Assembly: GCF_024347195.1 (NCBI RefSeq)
Contig: NZ_AP025281.1
Span: 4,154,001 to 4,218,000, forward strand
Source of the DNA: Aliamphritea hakodatensis
GTDB lineage: Bacteria; Pseudomonadota; Gammaproteobacteria; Pseudomonadales; Balneatricaceae
Length of the DNA: 64,000 nucleotides
Direction of reading: 5' to 3'
The position numbers and the translations under genes are program-made. This document shows, piece by piece, positions 1-10,303 of this stretch. Within the stretch, counting starts at the first letter, position 1; each line of letters opens with the position of its first letter. The notes under the pieces are model-generated. The model had not been told where the DNA came from, did not search any database, and saw only the letters and a list, made by a program, of their open reading frames with translations.

Positions 1-3000
1 TCACCACTGCCGCCTTCTAACTGATCATTACCGGCAAAACCAAAGATCTGATCGTTACCATCAAGGCCCTGAATCAGGTTCGTACCGTTGGTTCCTAATA
101 ACTGTTCACCAGCGGTAGAACCAACAACCACAGTGTCAAAATTGCCAGTAGTTCCATTACCAGAACCTTCGTCACCTGAACCTTCATTTCCTTCATTACC
201 GTTAGCGGCATCGATAATAAGTTGATTAATCTGAGATGCCGTTAAAGCATTTGAACCTGAAGGGCGTAGCCAATCGATAGCAGCTTCTCCACCTAAAAAG
301 TGATCTGTCACACGGATAGTTTGAGTACTGCCATCATCAACTTTAATAAGTAAATCATCACCCTCCTGGCTAAAGTCGAGACGGTCAGCAGTAAGGCCAG
401 CACCAAAGATAATGCCGTTAGAACCACCGGCTTTAACATCTATCGTGTCATGGCCACCATTAGCATCAATAACAATAGTATCGTTACCACTGCCAGTAAT
501 ATAAACATCATCGCCGAGACCACCTTTTAGCTGGTCATTTCCTGCACCGCCATCAAGGCTGTCATTACCATCCCCCCCGTCAAGGATGTCATTACCATCA
601 TCACCATACAGTTGATCGTTACCGGCACGCCCCCAGACCTGATCATCACCTTCTCCTGCCTGAATGACTTCATCAAGTTGACGGTAACCTAAGAGCGAAT
701 CTCCCATAGCAGTACCAATCGTTACAGCAATATTTTCGATATCAGCATCAGTAAGCACAGTGCCATCGTCAAAAACAAACTGGTTTAATTTGAAATGATC
801 TGTAGACTCTTGGAACCAACGTTCAATAAGAATGCTATCATCCGAATCTCCGACTTTAAGAAGTAAATCATTACTCTGTCTTTCTGCAGAAAGCATTGTA
901 GACGTTATGCCCGCACCAAAGATTAAACGGTCATTGGAAGGGGTTATATTGCTATAACTCCCACCGTTTCGCGTTTCAATGATACGATCAGAGCCGTCAC
1001 CCAGATTGAAGTAATACGTATCATCAGCATAAGAACCAAATAGCAAATCATTACCTTTGCCTCCTGTTAGCTCAACGGACACGTTACCCCATGTTTGTTC
1101 GCTGGCTATCAGCGTGTCGTCTCCATCACCACCGAACAAACTGTTAATATTATTGCCGTTAGTGTAATCCTGTCGAACAGTTAACGTATCGTTACCAGCA
1201 TCACCGCTTAATAAACCAATACCTTGAATAACATCATCACCATTACCACCATAGAGTTTTCCTTGTCCAACAAGAGTATCATTCCCCTCCTGACCAAAAA
1301 GACGCTGGTCTACTCCGCCTAAATTTCCATTTAGAATATCGTGGCCATTACCGCCGTACAGTTTGTCATCTCCCCACTGGGCGTAAAGTTCATCATTACC
1401 CCCTCCTCCATAAAGTTTGTCATCGCCACTACCTCCATAAAGCTTATCTGAGCCGCCGTTTCCTTTCAGAGTGTCATTGCCATCCCCACCCTGAAGCTCG
1501 TCTTTACCACCATCACCTTGAAGGTAATCATCGCCATCACCGGCAATCAAAATGTCGTTATTATCACCACCGTACAATTTGTCATTTCCTGACTCACCAT
1601 GAAGAGTATCATTCCCTTTTCCTCCACGGACAGTATCATCACCACCACCACTAAAGACTTCATCATTTCCATCACCAGCATCAATGATGTCTGAAGTGGC
1701 ATGGGCGTGGATAACATCATTAGCCGATGTGCCTGCTGTAGCAGCAACGGCGATATCATCAAATGACCAAACTGTATTATCAGAAAACACAAAAGACTCT
1801 ATTGCTTTAGCTCCTGGCTGACCGGCTATATCGGTAAATTGCTCAGAGATATTAATCACCGAACCACTAGCCGTATTCCTTACCACTAAGTTAAATCCAT
1901 CTCTACGTAACAAAAGATCTGTTGGCAAAACATCAGAAAAAATAAGCTGATCAAGTCCCGAGTCATCATCTATCTGATCATTACCATCAGAGGCAGCGAT
2001 ATAATATTGATCGTCACCCCGGCCCCCGCTGAGTAAATCATCACCTCCCCCACCGTTCAGTGAATCATTGCCTCTATCGCCAACAAGGCCATCATTTCCG
2101 TCACCGCCATCAAGACGGTCATCATCATTACCGCCATATAAGCGGTCTTCCCCGTTTGCTCCGATCAGGTGATCATTTCCATCACCCCCACTTAATGAAT
2201 CATTGCCAGTACCACCATCAAGAATATCATCTCCATCACCAGTGCTGATAACGTCATTGCCAGCAAAACCTTCTGCATGATCGCTGAGTGAAGTACCGTC
2301 AATATCATCATCGTTCACAGAACCTTTTACCATCAAATCAGCTAAGACTTCTGGCGAGAAGTAAATTGGAGGCTGATTATCTAAACTAATAGAAAGCCCA
2401 CTTTGTGGCATGTAAGTCGTATTCGACAACCCTGAGAACATATTCCTTAAGTCGATCTGATCACCTGGGGAGCCTAAGAAGCTAAGAACCATGCTTGTTG
2501 ATGAACGTCTGATTTGCACCTCTGATAAAGCAATGCCGGACAGGATAAGCGTACTCTGTCCCTCGTGAGCGTTGAAAATTGAGTCACGCCCATCGCCCTT
2601 AGCATAAAAGAAGGTGTTGTTACCTGTCCCCCCGGCTAGAATGTCATTCCCTAAACCGCCTCGAAGCGTATCGTCACCATCACCGCCGACGAGGTGATCC
2701 CGCCCCTCTCCACCATCAAGCTCATCATTTCCACTATCACCTTCTAAACGGTCATCACCTTCATTACCGTAAAGCTGATCCGCATCGGCACCACCATAAA
2801 GAGTATCGTTATCTTCACCACCTTCTAGTGAGTCTTGACCTGCACCACCATATAAAACGTCCGCGCCTGCATCACCACGCAAAGTGTCATTGCCTTCGTG
2901 TCCGTATATATCATCATCACCTGCTGCTCCAGCAATCACATCATTCGTATCATAACCATGAAGCTCATCATTATTGTCCGTTGGAGTCAGTACAATCTGA

Positions 3001-6000
3001 GCAATGTCCTGACTACCCCAACGGGTACCATCGCTAAACTGAATTTCATCTAATAAATAATCACTCCTCATCGATGATAAAAAGAAGTTAGTCACGTTAA
3101 TCTGGTCCGTAGCAACTTTAATGACCAGATCATTATTAGCGCGACTGAGAGAAACGTCAGAAGGTGCAATCGATTCATCAAATACAATGCGATCTACACT
3201 GTCACTTAGCGAATCCTCATTATTAATGACATCATGACCGAAACCGAGGCTAAAATGATAACTGTCGCTTCCTTCACCACCTGAGAGGTTGTCGCTTCCT
3301 GCGCCCCCTTCTAACACGTCGTTTCCAGCAAAACCTTTTAATGAATCATTACCACCTGAACCAGAAAGATGATCATCACCAAAATAGCCATTCAAGGTAT
3401 CGTCTGCTTCTGAGCCTTGTAATATCATGGCGCCAATTTGCGCCGTACTCCAGATAACTCCATTTGAGAAACGTACTTCATTAATAACTTGATTATTTTG
3501 CATTGATGCACTGAAAAAGCCTAAAACTGTGATGGAATCATCATCTACCTGCAGCCTTAGATCATCATTAACACGGCTTGCAACAACAGCATCGGGCAAA
3601 ATGTTTTTCCCAAAGAGAATCACATCAATACTGTCAGTCATGTCATCGTTATTAATAACATCATGCCCAAAACCCGAGTCAAAGAAGTAAACATCACTAC
3701 CTTCTCCTCCATTAAGGGTGTCATTACCATCTCCACCCTTTAAAAAATCATTACCCATACCACCATGAAGTGAATCATCAGCAATATTACCAACAAGTAA
3801 GTCATCCCCCCCTTCGCCTAATAATTCACCTTGACCATGGCCTGACGATAGAGTGTCATTACCATCTCCCCCCCGTAATAAACTAGATCCTGCACCACCA
3901 AATAAATCATCAGCTTCGCTTGTGCCCGAAATACTAAAAAAATCGGTATGACGCTTACTAAAAAGCTCACGGTAAGAAAAGGTAATTCCAGAGGAGTCAA
4001 ATAAATAACTGTCAATAACTCCTTTAAAACCATCAGAAATAAGTAAACCTTCATCAAAATATGTAAGGTAAAGGTCGTTTCCAAAAACCTTTATATTAAT
4101 ATCATTAACATCTATTCCAGCACCAAAAATTATTTTGTTTCCTTCACCTGCTGTATCAATAATATTGTCTGAAATGTCATTAATAACAACCGCATCGCCA
4201 CGTTCAAAGCGATAAGTATCACGCCCTGCACCGCCATTCAGATGATCAACCCCTCTACCACCTACTAATAAATCATTACCATCGTGCCCCTCAAGAGTAT
4301 CGTCTCCCGCCTCACCGTATAAGAAGTCTGAGCCTTCATTACCGTGAACAACATCATTTTCTGTACCAGCATAAATGAAATCAGACCCTTCATTTCCATA
4401 CAAAGAATCATTTCCGGAACCGCCATAAATATGGTCACTTTTCTTACCGCCATAAACAAGATCACGACCCGAACCTGCGTAAATAATATCGTTACCGCCG
4501 GAAGTAACTTCTGCGAAGTCATCCCCCCATACGGTGTCATCACCATCTCCGGCATTTACAAAGTCATTACCACCGCCAGCAAGAATTTCGTCATTGCCCG
4601 CACCAGAATTGATAGTATCGTTACCATGAAGAACCTCTGCTAAAGTAGCAAAATCAACGCTGTACGTGCCTCCATATAAGCTTGCATCTTCTTTATCAGC
4701 ATGGATTGCATCATTACCGGCCCCCGTTGTTATTACATCGGCTCCTGCACCACCAAAAACTTCATTATTACCATCCCCCGCATCAATCTGATCGTTATAA
4801 TTGTCAGTGAGGTCGGTATAGTCTGTTTGCAATCTTCCAGAAATTTTCCCTTCGCCGCTTGATAATATGGCGTAACCATCGCCACTAATAACGTCATCAC
4901 CATCACCGGCTTTGATAATATCCGCTCCAGACCCACCGAACAGATTATTGTCACCAGTACCTCCATAGATAACATCTTTACCTGCGCCACCACTGATCCA
5001 GTCGTCACCCTCACCACCATCAGCAAACTCTTCTCCAGAACCTCTGTGACCATCATTAAGATCTAAGATAATGCGATCATTACCAACACCACCGTAAATC
5101 GTATCCTTTCCTAAACCACCGAAAATATGATCATTTCCCGCCTCACCATAGAGCTGGTCATCACCTGTAAACCCATCAACGAAGTCATTGCCATCACCAG
5201 CTTCTACTATGTCATCTCCTTGAAGAGATAAAACAGTATCATTCAAATCGCCAGAAACGACTTTGTCATTATTATCACTTGCCCTAATGTAGTCCGCTGT
5301 CGGGCTTGAGTTATCACCTGTATAAGTATTTTCAATGATGATATCTTCTGGGGTGTTATCAATCTCTATGTCAAGAGTAATGCCTAAGTCACCGCTACTG
5401 AAGTTTTTAATCTCAACTTCGTTACCATAGGAATCAGTGATAATAAGAGAGGTTCCTAAAAGGCTAAGAGTATTCGTACTAAACAACCAAGAGTTATCTG
5501 AATTTGACTTACTAACAGCATAAGTAACACGTTCATTATTAAGTATTATCGAACCTACATTATTAGTATCTTCAATAACGATTCTTTGGCCATTTGCTGA
5601 TTCTGAATTAATGATGTAAACATCATTACCTTCGGTGTCTTTAGCAATATCACCGCCAGCCATATAGTAAATATCATCGCCTTTCCCGCCAGCTAAAACA
5701 TCAACAGCATTATCATCTACATTTAGCTCATCAGAACTAAATAATCTATCAATTCCGTCACCACCGTATAGCTTATCAGCTCCTTCTTTTCCAATTAGGG
5801 TGTCATCAACAGTGCCACCATAAAGGTGATCATCTTTTTCAGCACCCGTTAAAATATTAGAATTTTCTTTACTACCAAAAATTTTTCTTTGTACTCCAGA
5901 ACCTTCAGAGGGATATGAAAGACTAGGGCTAAAATCAGATCTCGCAGACCATGTTGAAAAATAAATACCTGTATCAAGATCATGGAACAATATTGAATCA

Positions 6001-7274
6001 TTAGCCCATGAGATATCAGAATTGGTAGGTACAAAATTTGTTCCTGCTTTTTTAATCGCAAGATAACCTTCGAGCATTTGAGCACGATCATCAAGATATT
6101 CTGCCGCAAAGCTCTCCAGATCCAGCTCGCCGTTTTGATTATGCTGAGAATAAAGACTGGAGTTTCCGGTAACGACAAAAGGCAGAAGATTGACTAAGGC
6201 GTATCGATACGCCTGTCCTTCTTCATTATTTTGTTGTGCTAACACGGCAAAGTCTTCACTTCCTTCTAGTCTTTTAAACGACAACGATAGTTGATCATTC
6301 GAAGTAATATGGGTGAATAAGAATTGAGCCTGCTGCGCAAGACTTTCTGGTGACGTTGATGCCGTAAATTCAACACCCATTAAAGCAGCTAACTTCGACA
6401 ACAGGAATTCAGGCCCATGATACCGTATAAAATCAATAGCACTATCAGCAGCATCACCATTAGTCATGTTATCTAATACTGATTCCGCAGTTGGTCCAGC
6501 AAAAAAAGGGTCTGCGATATAAGTTTGTAACCCAATACTTATATCATCGCTACCATCAAAAATAGATCCAGCTACTGACATTTTATTAAATGCATAAATA
6601 AATGATGTGTAGGCAAAAATTACATCTCTGAAATCAGCAAGAGTATCTAGCTGGCTATCTGACTCAGTCCCCAATAAACGCCAGCTTTGCTCACTAGATG
6701 GAGTATCAGTAGCATCCAGCATGGAAAACAGCAGAGCGCCCGACCAAGCACTATTTTGAGCTTTCGAATGTGCAGAATCGGTTACATCCAGGTAATCGAA
6801 AAGTATCTCACCGGTACCAACTGCATCTTCTTTCGCAATGGAATCTAAAGTAGGTAACTCCCAATTCCTATTATTTATTAAATCTTCTAAAGCATTTTCC
6901 GCGACCCTGTTTGATGCTGCCTGCATTAAACTTTTTTGCTGCTCAGAAGAAAGAGTCGTCCAATTCGGATTACGCAATTGCAACTGATAATCCGTATACT
7001 CTCGAATCAATACAGAAAAAGCACCTTCGCCAGCATTAACCTGTGCTGCACCTGCAAACCAGAGCGCCACTTCACGAATAGCCGGATCCTGATCCGCCAA
7101 TGAAGGTCCATAAACTACATGATTACCACTGCCGCTTAACATTTCCTCACGATGAAATAATATATCAGCGATATACTGATACACTTCAGAATAATTTCGA
7201 TTAGAGTCAGTCTCTACTGCCAGTTTCAAAGCTTCAATCGTTTCTTGTTGTTGTAATGTAAAGATATAAGCCAT
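1..7274 (-). CDS. giant RTX (hemolysin-type calcium-binding) protein, C terminus beyond the window
   Basis: An open frame of about 2,424 codons starts at the ATG at 7274 and runs off the left edge; spot checks near 5117, 3755, 1250 and 59 stay in one frame. The first ~465 residues are non-repetitive and I do not recognise an enzymatic domain in them. After that come many blocks of the Ca2+-binding nonapeptide type GGxGxDxLx. These are interrupted by about seven or eight beta-rich segments of the hemolysin-type calcium-binding-related kind (roughly nt 5330-5660, 3950-4220, 3440-3710, 2990-3280, 2350-2620, 1750-2010, 730-1060 and 190-500). It has no N-terminal signal peptide, as expected for type I secretion. 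It is the last visible gene of an operon with two ABC transporters and an HlyD adaptor, 30 bp after a lipoprotein gene. It is A+T-richer than the transporter genes. The role could be toxin, matrix or S-layer-like protein; the sequence does not decide. Confidence 0.93.
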   Translation of the reverse strand, partial: MAYIFTLQQQETIEALKLAVETDSNRNYSEVYQYIADILFHREEMLSGSGNHVVYGPSLADQDPAIREVALWFAGAAQVNAGEGAFSVLIREYTDYQLQLRNPNWTTLSSEQQKSLMQAASNRVAENALEDLINNRNWELPTLDSIAKEDAVGTGEILFDYLDVTDSAHSKAQNSAWSGALLFSMLDATDTPSSEQSWRLLGTESDSQLDTLADFRDVIFAYTSFIYAFNKMSVAGSIFDGSDDISIGLQTYIADPFFAGPTAESVLDNMTNGDAADSAIDFIRYHGPEFLLSKLAALMGVEFTASTSPESLAQQAQFLFTHITSNDQLSLSFKRLEGSEDFAVLAQQNNEEGQAYRYALVNLLPFVVTGNSSLYSQHNQNGELDLESFAAEYLDDRAQMLEGYLAIKKAGTNFVPTNSDISWANDSILFHDLDTGIYFSTWSARSDFSPSLSYPSEGSGVQRKIFGSKENSNILTGAEKDDHLYGGTVDDTLIGKEGADKLYGGDGIDRLFSSDELNVDDNAVDVLAGGKGDDIYYMAGGDIAKDTEGNDVYIINSESANGQRIVIEDTNNVGSIILNNERVTYAVSKSNSDNSWLFSTNTLSLLGTSLIITDSYGNEVEIKNFSSGDLGITLDIEIDNTPEDIIIENTYTGDNSSPTADYIRASDNNDKVVSGDLNDTVLSLQGDDIVEAGDGNDFVDGFTGDDQLYGEAGNDHIFGGLGKDTIYGGVGNDRIILDLNDGHRGSGEEFADGGEGDDWISGGAGKDVIYGGTGDNNLFGGSGADIIKAGDGDDVISGDGYAILSSGEGKISGRLQTDYTDLTDNYNDQIDAGDGNNEVFGGAGADVITTGAGNDAIHADKEDASLYGGTYSVDFATLAEVLHGNDTINSGAGNDEILAGGGNDFVNAGDGDDTVWGDDFAEVTSGGNDIIYAGSGRDLVYGGKKSDHIYGGSGNDSLYGNEGSDFIYAGTENDVVHGNEGSDFLYGEAGDDTLEGHDGNDLLVGGRGVDHLNGGAGRDTYRFERGDAVVINDISDNIIDTAGEGNKIIFGAGIDVNDINIKVFGNDLYLTYFDEGLLISDGFKGVIDSYLFDSSGITFSYRELFSKRHTDFFSISGTSEADDLFGGAGSSLLRGGDGNDTLSSGHGQGELLGEGGDDLLVGNIADDSLHGGMGNDFLKGGDGNDTLNGGEGSDVYFFDSGFGHDVINNDDMTDSIDVILFGKNILPDAVVASRVNDDLRLQVDDDSITVLGFFSASMQNNQVINEVRFSNGVIWSTAQIGAMILQGSEADDTLNGYFGDDHLSGSGGNDSLKGFAGNDVLEGGAGSDNLSGGEGSDSYHFSLGFGHDVINNEDSLSDSVDRIVFDESIAPSDVSLSRANNDLVIKVATDQINVTNFFLSSMRSDYLLDEIQFSDGTRWGSQDIAQIVLTPTDNNDELHGYDTNDVIAGAAGDDDIYGHEGNDTLRGDAGADVLYGGAGQDSLEGGEDNDTLYGGADADQLYGNEGDDRLEGDSGNDELDGGEGRDHLVGGDGDDTLRGGLGNDILAGGTGNNTFFYAKGDGRDSIFNAHEGQSTLILSGIALSEVQIRRSSTSMVLSFLGSPGDQIDLRNMFSGLSNTTYMPQSGLSISLDNQPPIYFSPEVLADLMVKGSVNDDDIDGTSLSDHAEGFAGNDVISTGDGDDILDGGTGNDSLSGGDGNDHLIGANGEDRLYGGNDDDRLDGGDGNDGLVGDRGNDSLNGGGGDDLLSGGRGDDQYYIAASDGNDQIDDDSGLDQLIFSDVLPTDLLLRRDGFNLVVRNTASGSVINISEQFTDIAGQPGAKAIESFVFSDNTVWSFDDIAVAATAGTSANDVIHAHATSDIIDAGDGNDEVFSGGGDDTVRGGKGNDTLHGESGNDKLYGGDNNDILIAGDGDDYLQGDGGKDELQGGDGNDTLKGNGGSDKLYGGSGDDKLYGGGGNDELYAQWGDDKLYGGNGHDILNGNLGGVDQRLFGQEGNDTLVGQGKLYGGNGDDVIQGIGLLSGDAGNDTLTVRQDYTNGNNINSLFGGDGDDTLIASEQTWGNVSVELTGGKGNDLLFGSYADDTYYFNLGDGSDRIIETRNGGSYSNITPSNDRLIFGAGITSTMLSAERQSNDLLLKVGDSDDSILIERWFQESTDHFKLNQFVFDDGTVLTDADIENIAVTIGTAMGDSLLGYRQLDEVIQAGEGDDQVWGRAGNDQLYGDDGNDILDGGDGNDSLDGGAGNDQLKGGLGDDVYITGSGNDTIVIDANGGHDTIDVKAGGSNGIIFGAGLTADRLDFSQEGDDLLIKVDDGSTQTIRVTDHFLGGEAAIDWLRPSGSNALTASQINQLIIDAANGNEGNEGSGDEGSGNGTTGNFDTVVVGSTAGEQLLGTNGTNLIQGLDGNDQIFGFAGNDQLEGGSG

Positions 7275-7304
7275 TTTTACGGATCCTTGTATTTATTTCT
7301 ATTT

Positions 7305-8045
7305 TTATGGTGAAGTTACTATCATGGAGTTATGTAACGCCATGACCTTTTGATATATCAGTACAGCATCCTTCAGGTGTTTTCGTTTAAAACGAATATG
7401 AACAGAATGACCGTCTGGCCAATGAAAAACCCTGCCACACTGCGGAAGACCATTTCTTACCTTAGTAATCTCGTCCCATTCAACATCCAAATTAAAAGTA
7501 CTACAGCCAAATATTACGGGTAATCCAAACGGATCAATAATATTTTTATCCATAGGCATATAGAGATTCGGTTTATTGTTAAGAATTGGATTACGGAATT
7601 CCCAATAACTAGGAAACTCTACCGATTTATGTTCTTGACCTTTTAGTTTTTTAATCAAATTTATTTTTCTTTCTCGAGCCCTATTTCCTTGCTGCCAAGG
7701 GTCTCCCGCTTTAATTCCTTGACGAAAAGATCTGAAAAAAACTTCTATCGTGTCTATGTTACGTTGTACCGATGATTGTCTGAAATACCCGCTTGTTTTA
7801 ATATCTTCAAACTCTGGCCAACTCATGTATACGGAAAAGCTCCCGTTTTTGCCAACCGATGCAATTTCTTCAGGCACTCGTAACAAATAATCCCCCATTT
7901 GCACATCGGCATAACCTTGAGGATAATCTTCTGTTGGTGGGTAATACTTAGACAGCGGAGGAAACTTTTCATCGGTAGAACGGTTATCACAACCTGCTAT
8001 AACAGACACAATCAAAACTAATAATATATTATTGATAAACTTCAT
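7305..8045 (-). CDS. predicted lipoprotein in the T1SS operon, function unknown
   Basis: 246 residues. I chose the ATG at 8045 because it begins a typical lipoprotein signal (MKF, hydrophobic core, lipobox VIAGC with the acceptor Cys near residue 19). A longer frame up to 8090 would bury this signal. The gene overlaps the end of the upstream ABC transporter by 17 bp and ends 30 bp before the giant RTX gene, so it is almost surely cotranscribed. The mature part is polar, with many Trp, Tyr and Pro residues and a few Cys near the C terminus. I recognise no family. By position it could be an immunity-like, surface-retention or secretion-accessory lipoprotein for the RTX protein, but that is inference. 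Like the RTX gene it is A+T-rich. Confidence 0.8.
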   Translation of the reverse strand: MKFINNILLVLIVSVIAGCDNRSTDEKFPPLSKYYPPTEDYPQGYADVQMGDYLLRVPEEIASVGKNGSFSVYMSWPEFEDIKTSGYFRQSSVQRNIDTIEVFFRSFRQGIKAGDPWQQGNRARERKINLIKKLKGQEHKSVEFPSYWEFRNPILNNKPNLYMPMDKNIIDPFGLPVIFGCSTFNLDVEWDEITKVRNGLPQCGRVFHWPDGHSVHIRFKRKHLKDAVLIYQKVMALHNSMIVTSP

Positions 8046-10284
8046 AGTATTCGCTCTGCAATTCCCATAATTCTCGATACTGTCCATCATTCTTAATTAA
8101 ATCATCATGATGTCCAGCTTCTATTATTTCCCCATGTTCCATAACCACTACCCGGTCACATAACGGCATACAGTTCAGTCGGTGAGCGATCATAATGACG
8201 GTTCTGCCTTTTACGATCTCCGGCAGCTTTTTTAAGATTGCGGATTCGGTTTCGTAATCCAGTGCCGAAGTAGCTTCATCGAAGATGAGGATTTTCGGGT
8301 CGGCTACTAAAGCTCTGGCGATGGCGATGCGCTGGCGCTGGCCGCCTGAGAGTGCACCGCCCCGCTCGCCTACCGGCGTGTCGTAGCCGTGGGGCAGTTC
8401 GTTAATGAATTCATCAGCGCCGGCCAGTGCTGCGGCGTGCTCTATAGCCGCCATGTCTGCCGAAGGATTACTCAGGGCAATGTTGTCTTTCACGGAGCCG
8501 TTAAAGAGGAAGTTTTCCTGCAGAACGACGCCCATATTCCGGCGAAGTATGGATGGATCTGTCATGGCCATATCCACATTATCAATGAGGATCTGGCCAC
8601 TTTGCGGGGTATATAGCCGCTGGATGAGTTTAGTAATGGTGCTTTTACCGGAACCAGACAGCCCGGTGATGCCTATGGTTTGCCCGGCTTTTATGTTCAG
8701 GTCCAACCGGCGGATAACTTCCTTGCCATCGTCCGTATAGCGGAAGGTCACTTTACGCAGTTCTATATTGCCGTCGATCTTGTCCAGCGAGGAACGCCCG
8801 GCGCTGACAGCGGATTCGGTATCTTCATTTAGAATGTCGCCAATACGTTTAATGGAAATGCCTGTATGCTGAAAGTCCTGCCAGATCTGCGCCAGCCGCA
8901 GAATCGGCATAGTCACATGCCCCGCATAGAGGTTAAAGGCAATAAGCTGGCCGACCGAAAGGTCGCCATCTATTACCAGGGTCACACCAAACCAGAGAAT
9001 CAGTGCAGAGGATATTTTCTGTACCAGACCAATGGCGCCACCGGCCCACTGCCCCAGCATGCTGGCATTAAACGAGGCCTTGAGTGATGCTCCAAGTTTT
9101 TCTTCCCATTCCTTCGCAAAGCGCTCTCCCATGCCTAAGGATTTTATGGTTTCAATGCCGGTCACACTTTCGGTCAGAAAAGAGGTGTTATCGGCATTGC
9201 GTTCATATTGTTTTTCCACCCGTTTACGCAGAAATGGCCCCACACATAGCCAGAGCAGGCCGAATACTGCCAGTGTAGAAAGCACAATGTAGAACAGCTG
9301 GCTTGAGTAGCTGTACATCACGGCGAGAAATACACCCAGAAATGCCAGATCGACAATCATCATCAGCGCAGAGCCGGTAAGGAAATTACGGATATGATCC
9401 AGTTCCCGCACCCGGGCAATGATGTTGCCCGCCTGCCGCTCCCGAAAATAGTTCAGCGGCAGATAAATCAGATGCCGGAATAACCGGGCAGAAAGTTCTG
9501 AGTTCACCCCACTGGCCAGATGGGAAAAGATTAACCCGCGAATATAGGTCATCAACGGATCAAATATGGCGATGACCAATAAACCAATAGCCAGCACATC
9601 CAGGCTCTGTAAGCCCCGGCTGACCAGCACTTTATCAATCACCACTTCAAAAAACTTGGGGGATGCCAGTGCGAATATCTGGATGAACAGTGAAGCAATA
9701 ATGATGCGTTTAAACAGGGAGGCATGTTTCAGAACAGAGGGAATAAACCAGGCAAAACCAAATTTTTTATCCGTGGTTTGCCAGGCGGGCTGTTTAGAAA
9801 AAAGAATGGCTTCATTTGCAAAGCCTGCTTGAGTAAAGAGCGCCTGCAGCTGCGCCAGCGAGTGCCGGGTTACCTGCCCGGTCATCGGGTCGAGTATTTC
9901 TGCATTGTCTGCAGAAAGGTTTTGCACGACGTACCGCTGGCCGGTTAACTGGCTGCTGATAATAAAGGGCACCGGTGTCTGCGTGAGTTTTGCCGGATCG
10001 AGCGTGACTAACCGGGCTTTCAGCCCTGCCCGTTTGGCACAGCGGATAATATCAATATGGCTGAACAGGCCCTCGGTTTTACCGTGGCTATACCAGGTTT
10101 GCCGCGCATCCAGGGCAATATCAAAGTACTTAGCTATACGTACCAGCGCCTGCAGGCCACTGTCTTCTAATGGATCTGTAGCTATATGGTCGTGCTGAAT
10201 AAGCGAGGCGGAAGCTATTTCCCGCTCTAACTGATCCATTCCTGCCGGATCGCTGGCGGGATTCATTGAATGTGTATTGTGCAT
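8029..10284 (-). CDS. type I secretion ABC transporter with C39-like domain (HlyB/LapB type)
   Basis: 751 residues, full length for an RTX exporter ATPase. Residues ~40-165 form a C39-peptidase-like domain. The catalytic Cys position is not conserved (the stretch reads SGLQALVRIA), so it should bind substrate without cleaving, as in HlyB. A six-helix transmembrane domain spans about 185-470. The nucleotide-binding domain has Walker A (GLSGSGKST), signature LSGGQ, Walker B ending FDEATSALD and the H-loop IAHRL, all intact. It should power export of the RTX protein across the inner membrane together with the HlyD adaptor 19 bp upstream. It is the second of two such ABC proteins in the operon. 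No TolC-type outer-membrane gene is visible. Confidence 0.95.
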   Translation of the reverse strand: MHNTHSMNPASDPAGMDQLEREIASASLIQHDHIATDPLEDSGLQALVRIAKYFDIALDARQTWYSHGKTEGLFSHIDIIRCAKRAGLKARLVTLDPAKLTQTPVPFIISSQLTGQRYVVQNLSADNAEILDPMTGQVTRHSLAQLQALFTQAGFANEAILFSKQPAWQTTDKKFGFAWFIPSVLKHASLFKRIIIASLFIQIFALASPKFFEVVIDKVLVSRGLQSLDVLAIGLLVIAIFDPLMTYIRGLIFSHLASGVNSELSARLFRHLIYLPLNYFRERQAGNIIARVRELDHIRNFLTGSALMMIVDLAFLGVFLAVMYSYSSQLFYIVLSTLAVFGLLWLCVGPFLRKRVEKQYERNADNTSFLTESVTGIETIKSLGMGERFAKEWEEKLGASLKASFNASMLGQWAGGAIGLVQKISSALILWFGVTLVIDGDLSVGQLIAFNLYAGHVTMPILRLAQIWQDFQHTGISIKRIGDILNEDTESAVSAGRSSLDKIDGNIELRKVTFRYTDDGKEVIRRLDLNIKAGQTIGITGLSGSGKSTITKLIQRLYTPQSGQILIDNVDMAMTDPSILRRNMGVVLQENFLFNGSVKDNIALSNPSADMAAIEHAAALAGADEFINELPHGYDTPVGERGGALSGGQRQRIAIARALVADPKILIFDEATSALDYETESAILKKLPEIVKGRTVIMIAHRLNCMPLCDRVVVMEHGEIIEAGHHDDLIKNDGQYRELWELQSEYYEVYQ

Positions 10285-10303
10285 GGCTGTTTCCCTACGC
10301 CTT

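Noticed and set aside
1547..6178. Several minus-strand frames of 80-110 codons within the giant RTX gene
   Set aside because: They lie in a different frame from the continuous RTX frame and show Met/Val/Leu-rich shadow composition.
7305..8090. A longer start (8090) for the lipoprotein
   Set aside because: It would place 15 residues before a perfect lipoprotein signal peptide and increase overlap with the ABC gene.
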